Origin: Chaetoderma sp. LZ-2023a
Lineage: Eukaryota > Mollusca > Caudofoveata > Chaetodermatida > Chaetodermatidae
Direction: 5' to 3'
Length of the DNA stretch: 64,000 nucleotides
Assembly (NCBI GenBank): GCA_034401795.1
Contig: CM067374.1
Span: 96,350,140-96,414,139 of the forward strand
Part shown: piece by piece, positions 10,976 to 23,345 of the stretch
How positions within the stretch are numbered: the first letter of the stretch is position 1
Layout: each line of letters begins with the position of its first letter
Program-made: the position numbers and the translations under genes
The notes under the pieces: generated by a model
Seen by the model: the letters and a program-made list of their open reading frames with translations, nothing else
Database searches by the model: none
What the model was told of the DNA's origin: nothing

Positions 10976-11917
10976 GTATTGGAAAGCTCATCCAATTTTT
11001 TAAACCTGATGCACATGTGTTACACCGTTATATTAGTTTTCTTATTTTTGTTATCTCTTCAATAAGTTATTTGCATATATAAATTACACCATTGTACCTT
11101 AGATAAATCAAGCGGATAAGATTGTGTGTTTTAAAATTATAATTGGCTTAAGTAATACTGTCGGGATTTGCCTTGCGTGTTTACCACAGACGTTCTATTG
11201 AGTGTTGCACTATGGGAAGATGTTTTCGCAAAATACGTCAATGCAGCAAAGATGTATTAGCCCTTTTGTGACTATGTTTTTTCATGTAAATGTTCCCTGA
11301 GGACTAAGTTTTTTTCTATACGATACCTTTGCGAATATATTGCGCAGTTTTTTGCTAGTTTTACTCAAGGCCAGAAAGGGGGTGCATAATATACATTACC
11401 GTAGTTTCAGCTTTTATCACATTTTCACGGCTCAGAATTTTTGGTCACAGCATCCTGCCAGACATACCATTCAGCCTAAAAATGCAATATCAGCACATGG
11501 TAACCACTATTTCCTCTTGCCATATTGCAATAACCAATATTGTGGGCTATATTGTCTCTAATAATTGTAGTTTATGTAATATTTGTAAATCTTACATGTG
11601 TCATCCTTAAATGAAGAAATAAAACTCAAACTGACAAGTCATTGTATTGTCATAGGTCCGACCAGCATAAAATGACCCAAAACAACATAAGAAATAAAAT
11701 GAGGTTAGATCGCTTCTTATGTTGGAAGGGCAAATTAAACACTTGTGATTGGTGGGGAGGGTGCATTCCACTGAACTATATCTGGACTGGAAGGAGACCT
11801 TCCAAATAAAAACAGGTTTTGTAACGTTGTTATTATCACAAATTAATTATAAATATGTACAGAGGATAATGTTTTTAAAACAATTTGAGCCATAAATTCA
11901 CTATTTCCAAATCAGCC
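10976..11917. other. No recognisable feature
   Basis: AT-rich sequence, no repeats shared with the rest of the window that I noticed, only short open frames. Confidence 0.5.
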
Positions 11918-12226
11918 AGGGCTTTAGATTTACCTCATTTGGGCACACCACCTATCTGGTCTGGGATCCATCAATGCTCCTAGAAACTAGAGAATTGTGA
12001 AATCTGAAAGATTGATTTTGAGCCATTTTACTTTTAATAGCACTATAAGACCTTTGAATGGCCATAAAACGCTACAGCATCCATCTCTGAGTATTTAATT
12101 GACTGTAAATCAGTTAATTAGTGTTCATAGCACCCAGTAGAATTTTAATTTGGGCTCACTAATATGGGCGGATTTCATTTGGGCATGACTTGTAAATTCA
12201 TAGCTAAGGGGTAATGTAAAGCCATG
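11918..12226 (+). mobile_element. E-type MITE, copy 3
   Basis: Same family as 5245-5561, diverged. Left end CAGGGCTTTAGATTTACC, right end decayed to GTAATGTAAAGCCATG. No target duplication visible. Confidence 0.75.
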
Positions 12227-13593
12227 TAAGAATATGCATTCAGCAGTATATTTCTTGGCGAAATTTTGTTCACTTGGGCGATTTCATCCCGGCCGACTTG
12301 GTTACATTTATGATAATTAGATGACGATGATATCTCACTCTCGCTAGCATATGGGGATTCCCCTGTATATTGAATATATTTCTCGGTCAAAGATGGTTTT
12401 ATGTGTTCTGAGTATTACGGTTAAAGTATAAAATAAATTTGTTAATATTAATAAAAATAACCAAATATTTAGCCGATAAGCGATTATTATTATATTGCAT
12501 CTGGCGGTAAAGTTACCAATTTTCGTTCATCGGAAAAATATGTTTTGCAATATTTCCGAACTGCGACTGTGTGTTATATACCTGTATACATCTTTTTCGA
12601 CTCATATTTTGTCAAATATTGCCCTGCGTGTTATCTATTAGTGTGCAATATATTCGCGAAAGTACATAAATTTTCGTAAATTTGACATATTTCAACAAAG
12701 TAAATAGTTACTTTCAAATGCCTATTTATACCTAAAACAACCTGTTCACTCATGACTACACCGGCCATCTACAGTCCATGCATTTGTAATAGGATTTCTG
12801 ATAGCACTATATACTATACCATCGCCGTGATGTGGGTGGGGTCACTAGAATTCTGCACAATAGGACCCGGTGGGGTGGGGTGGGGGTTGTGCTTTCTTAA
12901 AATAGCAGCTATGCATATACTGATGACTTGATACACATTTGATGATTGACCTTTTGACCACCGAGACCAAGAGGACAACCTATCGCCCAAGTTTTTTGTA
13001 AATTCCTACAGCAGAACCTGAGCTATCGACATTGAGGTGCACACATGCACGCCGGCCAAGCACCCTGTCCACCCGCATGTGCATGCACTCACTCATGCAT
13101 GTATGCACGCGCACGCAGAGGCATGCACTCACATGCAAACACGTGAGGATGATCTTTCATTTTAAATGTTGAGATGTTTGAGAATACTGTTAACTCATGA
13201 CATCAGTTCTGAATAGTCTCTCATGCTAGCTGGTATTCATCTAGCATTAGTCAAACCTAGCGAATAGGAACCTGCCTTCTGTACAAATAGAGAGACAATA
13301 CTAAAAAGATTTAAAATGTCAAAGAAAGTGAAGCCGCTAATGTTTGCATAATTTTGCAATCTCTGCTCTTGTTATTGATGTTAAAAGTGTGAATTACCCT
13401 GTTTGTCCGGATGACTGTAGCCTCCTACATGTTAGCTTCAGCTGAAAATACGCTTTTTATATGCGTTTTAAAATATTTCATATTCCTAAAAAATATTCAT
13501 TTGTCGGCACTTCCAGAGATCCAGTCCCAGATGTTTACATTGTGTGATGGACAGGAGAATTGAGTGCATGATTATCTGAGTGAAAGGGCTCAC
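12227..13593. other. No gene; short CA/GCATG-rich tract
   Basis: Mostly unique AT-rich sequence. A GCATGCAC/ACTCATGCA-rich tract is at about 13035-13145 and a GT/GGGG-rich stretch at about 12830-12890. Confidence 0.5.
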
Positions 13594-13847
13594 TTAACCC
13601 TTTAACGATTTAACACTTACATTGTATATCAGCCAAAATGGCTTCTACAGTGGTCTTGAGAAATGTCAATTTGCACACCAAGAAAAGACTATTTTTGAAA
13701 ATTTACCACTGGAATGACTGGCTCGATAACCGAGCCAGTCATTACAGTGCTAAACTTTAAAAAATAGTCTTCTCTTGGTCTGCAAATTGACATTCTCTTT
13801 GAAAATTTTGTAATTTTCTTGAACAAATTCAAGGCTTAAAGGGTTAA
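13594..13847. mobile_element. Type A MITE
   Basis: Complete ends TTAACCCTTTAAC and TTAAAGGGTTAA. Apex GGCTCGATAACCGAGCC. It shares its right TTAA region with the next copy. Confidence 0.88.
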
Positions 13848-14075
13848 CCCTCGAATTTGGTCAGGAAAATTTTAATTTTCTCATAGAAAATGTCTATTTG
13901 CAGACCAAAAAGATTATTTCTGAAAATTTATCATTGGAATGACTGGCTCGGTTATCGAGCCAATCATTTCAGTGGTAAATCTTCAAAAATAGTCTTCTCT
14001 TGTTCTGCAAATGGACATTTCTCAAGACCACGCCAGAAGGCATTTTTGGCTGATATGATTGTTAAACGGTTAAAC
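13844..14075. mobile_element. Type A MITE, opposite orientation, abutting the previous one
   Basis: Starts TTAACCCTCGAATTTGG, apex GGCTCGGTTATCGAGCC, ends GTTAAACGGTTAA. Back-to-back insertion at one TTAA. Confidence 0.85.
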
Positions 14076-14824
14076 ACTCCTGATTGTCTTGACCTGTTTT
14101 AACAAGTTATGCTTCCACGATCATATTCTTTGTTGTAAATATTTTTTACCGTAATTTACCTGAATGTTAGTGCTGCAATAACTTTCAACTAAATTGTTTT
14201 CAAAATATGGGTCAGGATTTAAATCTTGTTCCATTAAAATGGTATTTATGTGAATTCAGAATTGAATTAGAAGAGTTTAATCTTGACCTCAGTTGTTTGG
14301 TTGCTACAGATGCCCTGTTTTTGATGTTGTGAGTGAGATTAGGAAGTTTAGAGGAAGTGTGATATAGCTTTCCTAAATCAGGACCGGCATATGAAGGAAG
14401 TGTGTTTCACTAGCTCCTATGTTGTGTTCATAGTATACATTGCGGTTATCTAATGGTAATAAGACAGATACAATTTGAATGGCCTATATTTTGAATAAAT
14501 TAACATTAAATCATATTGGTATAATATACCACTCAATAAATGCTATGGATATTCTAATCAAATATACATAAATACCAGAAAAGCAAGATTTTCCTACCCT
14601 AAAGGAACTTGAACCTAATAGTAATTTGATTAAAGAAACTGAGTGAGTGAAATGGATATTGTGCGGGTCAAATGGACATTGTGCAGTCTACCATTAGTGG
14701 TCTACTCCTGCTTACCAGGATTGACCTGGAAAAACACAAAGCTCTATGTTTTCCCAAGGAAGACAATAGAATTCATTTTGTCATTGCATTTGAGGGAATT
14801 TGCTTATTATATTTGTGCAATTTA
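14076..14824. other. AT-rich, weak B remnant
   Basis: A B-like remnant at about 14130-14208. Otherwise nothing recognised before the Tc1 relic. Confidence 0.45.
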
Positions 14825-15172
14825 ATGCCCCGCAAATGTCATCTGAGTGACCAGGAACTTTCTCATGGTAATGGTCTGCTGTAAGTCGGCTGTACGCAGC
14901 AAAGAGTAGCTAATGCCCTTGGAGTCAGTGTCATCTCCATGTCATGGAACCAATATCAGGAGACCGGTCAAGTGAACAGACGTCATGGTGGAGGATGTGC
15001 GAGGTCTAACGCACAACCATTGGACAGGTTCCTTGTTTTCTCTGCCTGCCAAAACCAAACCACCAATGCTACAATACTATAAAACCACTTTAGAACTGCG
15101 ACAGTGTTGATGATATCCACTGAGGCTGTTAGAAACAGATTACATGCCAGCGGTTTGAGGACCTGCAGAATT

Positions 15173-15534
15173 CACCTTTCCAGAGTACCCACCCATCATA
15201 TGACATCATAATGAACTGCCTGATGTGTACAATGACATCATAATGAATGACATCGATAAGTACGTCACGAACGCATATTTGAAGACGGTCCATGCGTTTT
15301 TGTACAAATTGTTTGCTTTTACTATTTAATAAATATTCTGTTGAATATTTTGAAACTAATTTGACTGGGCGCTGTTGCTTCCATAGGCAGCAACAGCGCT
15401 CAGTCAAATTAGTTACAAAATATTCAACAGCTTCCCTGTATGGTTTTCAGGAAATTGATAGCTAGGGCATTTGGGAATTGATCAATCCCAACACGGCGAG
15501 GTGTAGGTGGAGCTTGGCCAGTGATGGAAAGGTC
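15173..15534 (-). mobile_element. D-type MITE inside the Tc1 relic
   Basis: Reverse orientation: ACCTTTCCAG left and TGGAAAGGTCC right. B hairpin at about 15341-15432. Interrupts the transposase after GLRTCR. Confidence 0.85.
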
Positions 15535-15987
15535 CATTGCTGTGATGACATCCTTGAGTGTGAGGTACCGTCAAGTGAGACTGGAATGGAATAGAAACTC
15601 TCTCAACTGGTATCCTGCTCAGTGGGAGGTGGAATGGAGTAGAGAGCAATGTCACCTGGACTCCTGCTCATTGGGACATTGTCTTGATCACAGACGGCTC
15701 ATGATTCTACATGGACTTTCACAATGGATGCATTCATGTCTGGGGATGTCAAAATGAAAGACTTTCGGATGCCAACGTGGTGGAACCATTATGGTGGAGG
15801 TTCAGTCATGATGTGGGGTGACATTAGTGCTTGTGGCCATACAGACTTCTACTGCATCCAGAATGGCTCTCTGACTGATATGAGTGATAGGGACGAAGTT
15901 CTCCATCTCTTTGTCTAGCCCTATGCTGGTGAAATATGACAAGAATTAATTCTGATGGACAATAATATGCGACCACAGAGAGCAAGG

Positions 15988-16094
15988 TTAACCCTTTAAT
16001 GGTCAGATTTTCTATAAAAAAAAGCAGGCCAAGAGAAGAGTATTTTTGAAAATTTACCACTGGAATGTGGCTGGCTTGACCATTAAAGGGTTAA
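15988..16094. mobile_element. Deleted type A MITE inside the Tc1 relic
   Basis: Ends TTAACCCTTTAATGG and CCATTAAAGGGTTAA enclose only about 107 bp. Removing it and one TTAA puts ARL and the LYLENK segment in the same frame. Confidence 0.85.
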
Positions 16095-16139
16095 ACCTCT
16101 ACTTGGAAAATAAGTGTATTGAGCGAATAATGGAAATCA

Positions 16140-16255
16140 ATCCCATCATTCCAGTGGTAAATTAAAAAAAATAGTCTCTGTCTGCAAATGGACAGTTCTA
16201 AAAAAACACTGCAGAAGATGTGTTTTTTGGCCATTTTGGGTGTTACAGGGTTAAT
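16140..16255. mobile_element. Type A MITE right half
   Basis: Begins at CATCATTCCAGTGG, continues to GGTGTTACAGGGTTAA. The left half is absent. Confidence 0.6.
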
Positions 16256-16373
16256 CTTTCATGATAGAAATTATGTAATAATGGGGGGATAAATATAGCA
16301 TCACATTTGCATTATTTGATGCGCTGCTCTTCAGGTAGCATCCAGACATATTTCATATTTCCACTAATGATAT

Positions 16374-16613
16374 TTAACCCTTTAATGGTCACGCCGGCCA
16401 AAACCGGCCACTGAAGTTGTCTTGCGGAATGAATATTTGCAGGGCAATCGAAAACTATTTTTGAAAATGTACTACTGGAATTACTGGCTCGGTAACCCAA
16501 GCCAGTCATTCCAGTGGGAAATTTTCAAAAATAGTCCTCTTGTCCTCCAAATGAACATTCAAAAGGGACATATTTAGATTTTCTCGACCAAATTTGACCA
16601 TTAAAGGGTTAAT
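16374..16613. mobile_element. Type A MITE
   Basis: Ends TTTAACCCTTTAATGG and CCATTAAAGGGTTAA. Full palindrome with apex GGCTCGGTAACCCAAGCC. Confidence 0.85.
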
Positions 16614-16649
16614 ACAGTCTATTCAGAATTGGGTAGAATTTTTGCTGAT

Positions 16650-17012
16650 TATTTTGTAAATAATTTGAATGGAAGTTGTTGCTGTCTAGGGTAGCAAAAA
16701 CTTTCATTCAAATCATTTGCAAACTATCCAGCAGGTTTCATATTTCTGTCACTTGTACTCGGAATTCTAGTATTCCGGAATTACAATGGTAAAAATGATT
16801 CTACTTTAAAAGGCACTATTTATAGAGCTTCTGTTATTGATTGCTGTGTAATCTTTTATGCTAGACATTAACCATTTCTATTTTACAGACGCAGGTAAAT
16901 TGTTTCACGTTACCTGAATATGGAAGTTGATGAATATTTTGTAAACAATTTGACTGAACATTGCTGCTGCCTAACTCAGCAACAACCTTCAGCCAAATTA
17001 TTTTCCAAATAA
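16650..17012. repeat. Two B hairpins
   Basis: Hairpins at about 16655-16735 and 16925-17012, both with GCTGCC/TAGC-type apices. 16740-16920 between them shows nothing. Confidence 0.65.
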
Positions 17013-17374
17013 CAAGAAAGATTTTATCTATAGTATTTTGTTTATTAATGTTATTGCGATATGACAGCGGATTTGAGTACATAAAGTGCATGAGTGCATA
17101 TACATACGCACAGACAGAAAATGTGTATGTATACATATTACACAGCGGTGATCGAATCCGCTGTAATAGAATCAGGCATAAACATACAAACAACATCTTC
17201 TTCTACAGAGTCTGTTGCTTCAGGACTGTGTAATTAACACCTGGCGGCATTTACAATGTAGATCCACATCATGTCCATGTGAAATATTCATTAAGGTTGT
17301 CAGCCATTAACACCTCTATATCAGACGTTGTATAGTTATGTACACAGGCGCTGAGACTAGAACTCGGAGACGGC
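17013..17374. other. No recognisable feature
   Basis: Unique-looking sequence with overlapping open frames on both strands (longest 111 codons, 16861-17196 minus). Neither has a recognisable family. Confidence 0.45.
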
Positions 17375-17570
17375 GTACAGAAATAACTTAACATGTTTCT
17401 GAAATAAAATAAAATTGAATTGCTGAATATTTTGAACATAAGGCAGCAATGTCTTCCAATCCAATTATGTTTAAAATATCCAACAGAACATTTCTTACAC
17501 CGTTTTCAAAATTATACGAACTAACATGGTTCTGTTTTTGGTTTGAAAACATGTTAACCTATTTCTGAGC
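17375..17570. mobile_element. H-type repeat with B-like core
   Basis: GTACAGAAATAAC at the left, AAGGCAGCAATGTCTTCC hairpin half at the centre, AACATTTCTTACACCG to the right, end near GAGCCATACTGTGC. Confidence 0.55.
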
Positions 17571-18050
17571 CATACTGTGCTTTCTGCACTTGGTAGTATT
17601 ATGTAATTATAGGTGCTTATTTCATGCAAAATTATTCTAATATTACGGTGGTGACCGTTTATTAGATGCGAATCTGTTGATAGGTATAATAGCATTTAAA
17701 TATAGATAATGGTGACGATAATTTAGTTAATATGGTGATGTAATGGCTATTTATGATTCTGACTGTGAAGATTTTAACGGAATAGCATCGGCGGTGAGGA
17801 GTTATTAATTCATTGTTTAGTTGGATATATACATCATTTCATGGTGGGTATGTTATAATGGAGATGTTATTGTGAATTGATCAGTGTTGTTGTGTATGGC
17901 CTTTAACCTGTTTACAGAAGTCAATTCTTTAGGAAATAAAACTTAATCTGTTTAATATTTTGGAATTAATTTTATTGGAAGATGTTGCTGCCCAAGCCAG
18001 CAACATCTTCCAGTCAAATTAATTTCAAAATATTCAACAGCTTTGCTGTA
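17571..18050. other. AT-rich, then one B hairpin
   Basis: Nothing up to 17940. A well-formed B hairpin occupies about 17948-18042 (GAAGATGTTGCTGCCC/AGCCAGCAACATCTTCC). Confidence 0.6.
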
Positions 18051-18091
18051 TGGTTGCCTTGAAAATGAGATATGGGGAATTCATTGGTGAA

Positions 18092-18725
18092 AAGGTTAAC
18101 CATTTTATGGCAAAGCCGGCCAAAACCAGTGGGCTTGATTTGCTGGCCAAGACTTTTTTTAAAATTTACCACTGGAATGACTGGATCTATAATCAAGCCA
18201 GTCATACCAGAAAATTTCAGTGTTCTCTTAGAAAATGTCCATTTGCAGACCAAGAAGATTATTATTCTTAATTTACCGCTGGAATGACTGGCTCGATTAT
18301 CGAGCCAGTCATTCCAGTGGTAAATTTTCAGAATTGGTCTTCGTAGCCTGCAAATAGACATTTGTCAAGCCAGTTGCGGAAACCAGTTCTGGCCGACTTG
18401 ACCATTAGCCCTTCATCCAAAACCGGCCTCGCCAGTGGTCTTGAGGAATGCCCATTTGCGGGCCAAGAGAAGACAATTTTTTTTAAATTTACATTGAAAT
18501 GCCTGGCTCGATAACCAAGCTGCTGAAGTGGTCTTGCGGAATGAATATTTGCATGGCAACAGAAGACTATTTTTGAAAATTTACCACTGGAATGACTGGC
18601 TCTGTAACCAAGCCAGTCATTCCAGTGGTAAATTTTCAAAAATAGTCCTCTTGACCTGCAAATGGACATTCAAAATGCAAATATTTAGATTTTCTTCACC
18701 AAATTTGAGTATTAAAAGGGTAAGG
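18092..18725. mobile_element. Cluster of type A MITEs
   Basis: At least three partly overlapping copies. Perfect palindromes around CTGGCTCGATTATCGAGCC (about 18286-18307) and around the AAGCCAGTCATTCC core near 18600-18620. Copies appear to have inserted into, or recombined with, one another. Confidence 0.75.
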
Positions 18726-19640
18726 TTCAAATAAATATGCATAAAAGTATATTCCTGTTTATGCATGATTTATACTGTAACAAAGTTACTTAATTTTTAA
18801 TACCCCTTATAAAGTAAATATATATATAAAGAAATAACTGTGCTTATATTCATGGTGTATGTATTACGCGATTATTGTATAGTTCAAGATAATACATGAA
18901 TATTGAACAAAATAACGTTTACATAGCGGTTAAGTTCACGGATCATGTAAGAAGATTGCCAAATATTGTAATCCGGTTATTTATACCACTGTTCATGAGA
19001 TTTATAGATAGATTTAAATGTCATGTTTATAATTTTATTCTCAATTTAAACTAATTTACGTGATAGCTGCTGACTATTTGAAAACAATCTGACTAAAATT
19101 CATTGCTGCCTCAGCTTTTCTCAATAATCGCTAAAAATTTACTTAACTAACTGTTTGTGATATTCATAGATGATAGCAACTATGACATACTATTAATTCT
19201 CTCGCTGCTGCAAGCCACCAGACAATAATTTCAATGGCCAAAAACTCCTGACTTGCTGAATATTTTGAAAACTATTTAACTGAAAGTTGTTGGTGCCTTA
19301 GCTTAGCTTTTCGGATCATGACAAGTAGAGTTACAATAACATTGAGTTAAATCGCACCAATAATTTTAAAAATATCCATAGATCCAGGGATTCCACTAAT
19401 TTCTAAACACAGGAAGTCTGGGCAGGAAGTCCGGGACTTCCGGGGTAATGCTATTGGGAGTCCAAGCAAGAAACATGGAAGTCTAAAACGGTTCAAATAT
19501 ATGTTACTTGGTTAAAAACACTGTTTTTAGAGAAGTCGGGGCAAAAAAAGAGGATGTCCCGGACTTCCTTGGTATGTTTATGCGGAGTCCAAACATGAAC
19601 TTTGGGAGTATAGGACTCCCAGACTTCCACTAGTGGAGGC
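18726..19640. other. AT-rich with B/G fragments
   Basis: Half B hairpins at about 19070-19115 and 19255-19300, the second with G-type flank (CAAGCCACCAGACAATAATT). 19400-19640 repeats GGAAGTC/GGACTTCC words in inverted fashion. No gene. Confidence 0.45.
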
Positions 19641-19800
19641 CCTGCATAGATCAAGAATCTTATCTGATCTGGATACAGGTTTTTACATCTGGATGATGGC
19701 CAAAATGTGAACGCTATCTTTCACGGTGTTAAAATTTGAGCCAAATCAAATCAGTAGTTTTTGAGATACAGATCTGGACACCTGGAGATGCACGCACGCA
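19640..19800 (+). repeat. L-type dispersed repeat
   Basis: GTTAAAATTTGAG..AAATCA.ATCAGTA then GAGATACAG is shared with 61620-61680. Confidence 0.5.
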
Positions 19801-19916
19801 CACATATGCATGTATACACGCATGCACACACGCATGCAAGCACGCACGGCCGCACACACACTGCCACCCCACCCACCCAACCCCACCACCAACACGCACG
19901 CACGCACACACACACT
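19786..19916 (+). repeat. CA/ACGC/GCATG-rich low-complexity tract
   Basis: Alternating purine-pyrimidine, with a CCACCCCACCCACCC patch at about 19864-19880. Confidence 0.85.
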
Positions 19917-19966
19917 GAATTAAGGAAATTGATCTTCCCCTGGCAACACTACAATAATAAGATCTG

Positions 19967-20035
19967 ATGATCATGTCGATAGTCACTTACATGACTGGCG
20001 GTATGAGCAGAGAATGAAAATAAGAAAGAAGATAA
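19967..20035 (+). mobile_element. 3' tail of a SINE/LINE-like retroposon
   Basis: GATCATGTCGATAGTCACTT, ACTGGCGGTATGA and an A/G-rich tail match the 3' end of the insertion at 51775-52010. Confidence 0.65.
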
Positions 20036-20109
20036 GATGTGTGATACAATACAGAACTTAATGCTTACTCATCCAGTCACACCTGTCTATAGCAGATGAT
20101 GTAAGGCCA

Positions 20110-20345
20110 TTAACCCTTTAGCATTCATATTAGCCAAACACGGCTTCTGCAGTAGTCTTGAGATGTCTATTTGCAAACCAAGGGAACACTATTTTTGAAA
20201 ATCTACCACTGGAATGCTTGGCTCGATAACCGAGCCAGTCCTTCCAGTGGTAAATTTTCAAAAAATAGTCTTGGTCTGTAAATTGACCTTTTCTATGAGA
20301 AAATTGAAATTTTCTTGAACAAATTCGAGGGTTAAAGGGTTAACC
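20110..20345. mobile_element. Type A MITE
   Basis: Ends TTAACCCTTTAGC and TTAAAGGGTTAA, apex GGCTCGATAACCGAGCC. Confidence 0.87.
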
Positions 20346-20396
20346 ATTTCACCGGCAAATCCACGAAAAAGAATATTCTTTACATATAAAACGGAT

Positions 20397-20790
20397 TCTG
20401 TTGAATATTTTGAAATTAATTTGACTGGATGTGGTTGATTTCAGTCAAATTGATTTCAAAATATTCAACAGTTTCCTGTATATTAGGGCTGAAAATAAGA
20501 TATCATTGCAAGGGTTAAGGAAGTGGTCATTAGTAGACTAGTTAGAAGTTGTTTCAAATGGTACATGTACGTATAGCCTTTGAGACCAAATGATAGTGAT
20601 TCAACAAGATGGGTGGTCAAACAACAACCTGATTTATCCCCTTAATAGGGGTCAAGTTGGTCAAGATCAACAAATGCATTCTGTCACTACAGTGGTCAAT
20701 TTGTGAAAATAATCTCTTGGCCTGCAAATGGACATGTGTCTTAAGACCACTGCAGAGGCAGGTGTTGACCGGCTTGACCATTAAATATTT
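20397..20790. repeat. B hairpin and a partial type A MITE
   Basis: B hairpin at about 20397-20472. A partial A right arm at about 20685-20790 (CTCTTGGCCTGCAAATGG, then GACCACTGCAGAGG). Confidence 0.65.
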
Positions 20791-21234
20791 AATGAATCTC
20801 ATTTGCTCATCATATATAGATTTTGCGGCCTTATAATTCAGGGATTTCTAATAAGATGGTTGTCGGGTGGTCATACAATCATCAGTCTTAAGCAACCACC
20901 ATCTCTTGCCCTCAAAGCATGTGTACATTATAGATAGTTTAAACTATAATATGATTTTATATCTATTTAAATCACAAAGGCAAACAGTTCTACAATCTGA
21001 AAGACAAACTGTGCATCTCGTATATACATGTATGTCCACAGTAATCCCTATCCATATCCTATATAAATACAGCTAGGTTTGTTTAATAATTCTTAATGCT
21101 AGGGATTATCGTTCTTAGACCTATAAATATATTATAAATAAATTACGCGAAGGAGACTTTAATATAGCATTCTCTTAAGTGTATTGTAAGTGAAATAAGT
21201 AATTGCATTAAGCCATTTTGTTTTATATAAGCAT
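20791..21234. other. No recognisable feature
   Basis: AT-rich, no repeats noticed. Confidence 0.5.
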
Positions 21235-21475
21235 CGCTCAGAAATAACTTCAGATGTTTTCAAAACAAATTATAACACTTTTGAACATTTTGAACATCTT
21301 TGTATTGAAAGGCATTGCTGCCTAATGTCTTCCAATCCAATTATGTTAAAAATTGTCCACAGAACATTTCTTACACCATGTTCCAATTTGTACTAACTAA
21401 TATGTTTCTGTTTCTGTTTTGGAATCATTTAACTTATTTAACTAATTTTATGAACTGTACTGTATTCATAGTTGA
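21235..21475. mobile_element. H-type repeat
   Basis: CAGAAATAACTTCAGATG, then CATTGCTGCCTAATGTCTTCC, CAGAACATTTCTTACACC and AACTGTACTGTA at the right. Confidence 0.6.
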
Positions 21476-21541
21476 TACTTATTACACACTAACTGAAAGG
21501 CATTGCTACATAAGATAAGCTAAAGCCTATCAAAGATTTTT

Positions 21542-21751
21542 TTAACCCTTAGCACACTGATGTCAATATTCCATATTTTACTGTGTCAATAGAAGAGAAA
21601 CTGGTGTACATTTTTCCAACAATTTTGGTGGACGATGTTGCTGTCTACGACAGCACCATCTCCCACCAAATTTGTTGAAAAATGAACACCGGTTCATCTT
21701 GTAATTTAATTTGAAAATTACAAATTTTAGCATCAGAGTGTTAAGGGTTAA
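21542..21751. mobile_element. Type C MITE
   Basis: Ends TTAACCCTTAGCAC and GTTAAGGGTTAA. Hairpin GATGTTGCTGTC..GACAGCACCATC. Confidence 0.8.
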
Positions 21752-22303
21752 GGTAGTCTGGATTAAATCTTTGAAGCCGGGCTTCAGTAAATTTAGATTC
21801 AAGAGGCGTAATTAGTTTAAGAACTTTTTAGTTGCAACTCTCAAATAGTATTTAAGTCGGTCATCTGGTCTGCTGTCTGTGTCACTGTCCAAATTCTGAC
21901 ATTTCTAGCAAAGCTTCCTTCATATCAATGATTGTGCACTTGTGTATCTAGATTCACTTTCTGCTACTGTTCCTAGTGGACCTAATAATGACTACTGTAT
22001 GAGAACATTATCACTATATCAATAAAATAAGTTTGAGTAGTGTTAGCTTAAGTTATTCTGATTTGATTACGCTGAACCTGTAACGGAGTTTATTGCCATG
22101 TGAGATGAACATCTGTCATATAAGGGAATAAATCAACTATAATTATTCCAAACATGCGGTATCGAAGCGCAAGTTCTGTTACACAGGTATATAATAGTAT
22201 TGTTATTAGCTCAGCTGACTTGTTATTAACACTCTACAATGATTGTCCTAGGAAGCAAGTGGACCTATTATAATGAGGATGTAGATTCAGTGTATAAGCG
22301 CTT
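21752..22303. other. No recognisable feature
   Basis: AT-rich, nothing seen. Confidence 0.5.
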
Positions 22304-22546
22304 TTAACCCTTTAATTGCCAAGTTTGGTCAAGAAAATTTAACTAACTGCCTATTGAATGTCCAATTACAGGCCAATAGAATACGATTTTTGAAAAATTT
22401 CCACAGGTTTGAGTGGCTCGGTTATCGAGCCAGTCATTCCAGTGGAACATTTTCAAAAATTGTATTCTCTTGGCCTGTAAATGGACATTCCAAAAGACCC
22501 TAACTCTGATTGCATTTTTGAGCTGGCTTGACCCTTAAAGGGTTAA
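22304..22546. mobile_element. Type A MITE
   Basis: Ends TTAACCCTTTAATTGCC and CTTAAAGGGTTAA, apex GGCTCGGTTATCGAGCC. Confidence 0.88.
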
Positions 22547-22979
22547 AGTTATCCTGAAGGGTTAAAGTCTAGAAGGAAGGTTTTAGTGCTGTGACAATCG
22601 TCATCTTTCGAAGCTGAAGAGTGATAACGATGTACTGGGTCTGTCCGCTTATTGTTTGCCCGTCGACCCAGGGAAGGCGGTGACCCATACCGGGCTAGGT
22701 TGATGCATGTTGGCTCCATGGTGTGGAAGCTGTCATTTTAGTTTGATATTTGCAGATTCCATCATTTGAGGGGTTATATTGTCTTCACTGTTAAGCAATG
22801 CTCAATATAAAACCATTTCCTGTAGCTGTAATGAGAAGCATTGTTCTGTTGACTTCAAATGGGAACCGAACTGCCTTGATACTGCAGGGCTGTGGTATAG
22901 TAGGTTCAATGCTAATTTTGCATTTCCTATGCTATAAGCAAAACAGTCTAGGCTAATTATCCACACTCATTTTGAATAA
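22547..22979. other. No recognisable feature
   Basis: Includes CCGCTTATTG and a CGTCGACCCAGGGAAGG patch. No family recognised. Confidence 0.4.
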
Positions 22980-23345
22980 ATGGTGGTGTTATTGCGATTT
23001 GATCTGTCTGTCTATCCCTCTGTCTGTTTATCCCTCAGTCTGTTCATCCTGCTATCACATCTGAAAGTGTTTTATCAGAATTCGGTCAAATTTGTGATGT
23101 CAGTTTACCCATATGATTGTGGATTGCAAAATAACGTTTACATTAAAACAGGCGCGACAATTGGGGCAGCAGTGGGGCAGAATGTCAACATTGGTGTAAT
23201 TTGACCAAGTTACCCATACCCATATGATTGAGATTTGCTGGACGATGTTTACATTAGACTCTACCCCATGGTGTTGAGGGTATGTGTTGTGGGGTGGGGT
23301 GCATAGCATCAAAGTTGGTGAAAGCTTGAGGATTTGTAATGGCAT
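22980..23345 (+). repeat. J-type dispersed repeat
   Basis: Words ACCCATATGATTG and GATTTGC recur with 26650-27060, 37170-37470 and 40170-40490. A CTGTCTGTCTAT-type tract is at the left. Confidence 0.5.

Larger units (their letters stand above)
14825..16146 (+). pseudogene. Tc1/mariner-like transposase relic with nested insertions
   Basis: The relic starts near the ATG at 14825 (MPRKCHLSDQELS), followed by a stop. A helix-turn-helix part follows (QQRVANALGVSVISM, YQETGQVNRRHGGG), then AVRNRLHASGLRTCR up to about 15172. After a D insertion it resumes with VRYRQVRLEWNRNSLNW and then the DDE region: WNHYGGGSVMMWGDIS, RDEVLH, and LMDNN in place of the usual MDDNARPH block. After a type A insertion it continues with YLENKCIERI. 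Tc1 transposases cut and paste DNA into TA sites. This copy has stops, frameshifts and a damaged first-aspartate region, so it is dead. Terminal inverted repeats were not found. Confidence 0.88.

Noticed and set aside
17013..17233. Overlapping 90- and 111-codon frames on opposite strands
   Set aside because: No recognisable protein family, part overlaps a B hairpin, no splice or codon support.
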